NCBI GenBank assembly: GCA_023408075.1
Contig: JAEYKW010000006.1
Coordinates: 200,906 to 264,905 of the forward strand
From: Bacillota bacterium
GTDB taxonomy: Bacteria > Bacillota > Clostridia > Christensenellales > SZUA-584
Reading direction: 5' to 3'
DNA: 64,000 bases
The notes below the pieces were generated by a model. The model did not search any database and was not told the origin of the DNA. It saw only the letters and a program-made list of their open reading frames with translations. Positions within the stretch are counted from its first letter, which is position 1; each line of letters opens with the position of its first letter. The translations under genes and the position numbers were made by a program. Shown here piece by piece: positions 62,510-64,000 of the stretch.

Positions 62510-63471
62510 AGGGCCGCCTCGTTGGACGTTTCAATTTTTTGCAGACAAGCAGCGCTCAGCGCCTCGGCGCAGAGCGCTGCTGCTTTATCCCAAACCAGCG
62601 TAAAAAATGCGCGGTCGTGATGCGGCATCGCGCCGCCCGTTGCAGGCGATAAATTAATATGCAGTGCCGGACGCAAATACATTTGGCGGAACCAGCACTC
62701 AAACCCCGCCGCAAACACGCCCGGGTTGTCGCAGACCGTGTTGATTGCGTATCCCGTGACGGCGGACAGCCTTTTTGCGAGCCTGAACCCCTCGGGTATC
62801 TTTTTATCGGTGCAGCTGTCGGCAAATTCAACGGTTTCCCCCTTGGCGTAAAACGAGAGCGCCGATGAAAACCGGTGTGTCTCACAGACGTGCATCACGC
62901 TTTGCACCTCCGGCTCGGTGGCGGGCGACACGCCGTTATAGAGCTCGGAGGCGGGGCTGTTCATCACTGTATACTTCTTCTCCCACAGCGCGGGGTACTG
63001 CCGACCGAGGTCCACACCGTTGATGTTGGCCATCCATTCCGAATATGTGGGCCGCACCATCACCATTTTTTCCACGCGGTCTTTATCCTTAACGGCTTTG
63101 AGGCCGCCCTGCACCAGCGCCACGCCATCCGGGTTGACCATGGGCATCACAAACATTGTGCAGCGCGTCAGCAAATCACCGATTTTATGCCTGCCGATTT
63201 TGCCGCCCTCTGCGGCAGCCTTCGCATAAGCGTTCACGGTATACATCAGATACGCACTCGTAATATAATCGCGCGCATGGTGAGCCGCGCAGAAAAATAC
63301 CTGCCTTTCCCCCGTTCCCACTTCAATCAGCGGCAGCGCGCGCCCCTCGACGGAAAACCCCGCCGTATCATATCGTATCAGCTCCGGATAAGCATTCTTA
63401 AGCACTGCTAAATCCCGCATCATTTGAGAATGCGTATACGTAATTGTCGGCACCACGATCAAGTCTTTCAT
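62506..63471 (-). CDS. M14 carboxypeptidase-like protein, probably inactive
   Basis: The 321-residue product has the fold pattern of M14 zinc carboxypeptidases and the gamma-D-glutamyl-diamino acid endopeptidase group, with AAHHARDYITSAYLM, MPMVNPDGVALV and ANINGVDLGRQYP. The first zinc motif reads HARD at residues 65-68 where HxxE is expected, the second zinc His is replaced by Tyr208 (SFYAKGE), and the catalytic Glu is replaced by Asn273 (HINLSP). It may therefore bind rather than cut peptidoglycan peptides. Its stop overlaps the chemoreceptor stop by four bases, as convergent genes. GGGAGG precedes the start. Confidence 0.75.
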   Translation of the reverse strand: MKDLIVVPTITYTHSQMMRDLAVLKNAYPELIRYDTAGFSVEGRALPLIEVGTGERQVFFCAAHHARDYITSAYLMYTVNAYAKAAAEGGKIGRHKIGDLLTRCTMFVMPMVNPDGVALVQGGLKAVKDKDRVEKMVMVRPTYSEWMANINGVDLGRQYPALWEKKYTVMNSPASELYNGVSPATEPEVQSVMHVCETHRFSSALSFYAKGETVEFADSCTDKKIPEGFRLAKRLSAVTGYAINTVCDNPGVFAAGFECWFRQMYLRPALHINLSPATGGAMPHHDRAFFTLVWDKAAALCAEALSAACLQKIETSNEAAL

Positions 63472-63679
63472 GCAAACCTCCCGGATGATGATATTTTATA
63501 TGTATGCGAATAAAGCCGCCGTCTATGCCCTAAGGATTACGCGGGCTGTGCTTTAACGGCAGAAATACGTATTATGAGTCGGTCCCCGATGTTCGGCTGA
63601 AGAGAAGTTCGCATATCCATATTTTAGGTTCAATTGCATGCGCTTGTAGATTGTTAACATATTTTTCTTAATCTGTGTG

Positions 63680-63706
63680 TAAATTATTTGTGCTTATGTC
63701 CGATAT
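63680..63706 (+). promoter_or_regulatory. Candidate sigma-D (motility) promoter
   Basis: TAAA (63680-63683), 15 bases, then TCCGATAT (63699-63706) matches the sigma-D/FliA pattern TAAA-N15-GCCGATAT except for one base. It lies 65 bases before the final gene of the window. No sigma-A promoter of comparable quality is visible. Confidence 0.55.
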
Positions 63707-63770
63707 ACAATATAGGTACTATTTGGATTTTTACAACATGATTCCCACTAACGAAAGAAAGGATGAATCT

Positions 63771-64000
63771 ATGACTATACAGGAAGTGAAAGCGGATATG
63801 ATCAGCAGGACCCGGCCCAGCACAGTAAATCAGCCCACGGTCCCGTCAAACAATGCATTTGTCGATGCGCTTTCCAAAGACACCTTTGTTTTCAACACAG
63901 GCGAGGAACCGTTTGTGACATACGACAGCCGGGGCTTTCCTGCTGGGTATAGTGTACATGGTGTTGACATCTCGGAAGGAAAGGAGATGACGAACGACGA
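63771..64000 (+). CDS. Start of an unknown gene, truncated by the window edge
   Basis: From ATG 63771, after AAAGGATGA, the frame runs to the window end and reads MTIQEVKADMISRTRPSTVN onward, 76 residues so far. It is hydrophilic, without a signal peptide or membrane helix. No family is recognised from this piece. The upstream sigma-D-like promoter suggests a role in motility, chemotaxis or surface structures; that is inference from the promoter alone. Confidence 0.6.
   Translation, partial: MTIQEVKADMISRTRPSTVNQPTVPSNNAFVDALSKDTFVFNTGEEPFVTYDSRGFPAGYSVHGVDISEGKEMTND

Overview
The window reads as one contiguous piece of a chromosome from a spore-forming, motile member of the Clostridia (Bacillota) with a roughly balanced G+C content. 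Supporting evidence: the mrnC-thyX-rlmB-yacP-sigH order typical of Firmicutes (32.3-35.5 kb), strong AGGAGG-type ribosome binding sites on most genes, a class B sortase with its surface protein, T-box and TPP riboswitches, sigma-A promoters (TTGACA-17-TATAAT), a chemoreceptor and a CheW-type protein. No rRNA, tRNA, prophage, insertion sequence or CRISPR array was seen. I cannot name the genus.

Layout. 1-6.8 kb: an MFS permease with its ROK regulator; a Zn/Cd-type P-ATPase with an ArsR/CadC-like operator; a VOC protein; an ArsR regulator with a pyridoxamine-oxidase-like flavoprotein; a frameshifted acyltransferase. 7.1-11.7 kb: a large adhesin-like SPDTG surface protein and its class B sortase. 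11.9-15.2 kb: a small unknown protein, an acyl-CoA synthetase under a T-box whose specifier reads as leucine, and a small membrane protein. 15.4-22.3 kb: glnK, a small membrane protein and amt behind a leader with an intrinsic terminator, then an AEC transporter, a split TSUP transporter, a PIN-PhoH ATPase and a lipoprotein. 22.7-31.9 kb: a soluble double-Cache/CheW protein and two tandem secreted subtilases with Ig-like C-termini. 32.3-35.9 kb: the mrnC to sigH cluster. 36.1-41.7 kb: a BlaI/BlaR1-like pair and an ABC-2 exporter with its TetR regulator. 41.9-43.7 kb: a reductase, a YfbR-like nucleotidase and a 57-residue lipoprotein.

43.9-47.7 kb: a thiamine-precursor uptake operon (thiamine-binding protein, permease, binding lipoprotein, ATPase) under a TPP riboswitch, interrupted by two kinds of repeats. 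47.7-50.1 kb: a tightly overlapped operon of a PPC-domain protein, a membrane protein and a condensation-domain-like acyltransferase. 50.5-57.2 kb: pgi, then mrdA-minC-minD-minE for cell elongation and septum placement. 57.4-64 kb: a lipoprotein, glnA, a multi-HAMP chemoreceptor, an M14-like protein lacking key catalytic residues, and the start of a gene behind a sigma-D-like promoter.

Nitrogen supply is a recurring theme (glnK-amt and glnA), as are the cell surface (sortase substrate, subtilases, lipoproteins, PBP2) and environmental sensing (Cache-CheW, chemoreceptor, BlaR1-like). Intergenic spaces hold several families of dispersed, hairpin-forming repeats. The most unusual points are the leucine-type T-box on an acyl-CoA synthetase, the M14-like pseudopeptidase, the soluble Cache-CheW protein and the PPC/membrane/acyltransferase operon.
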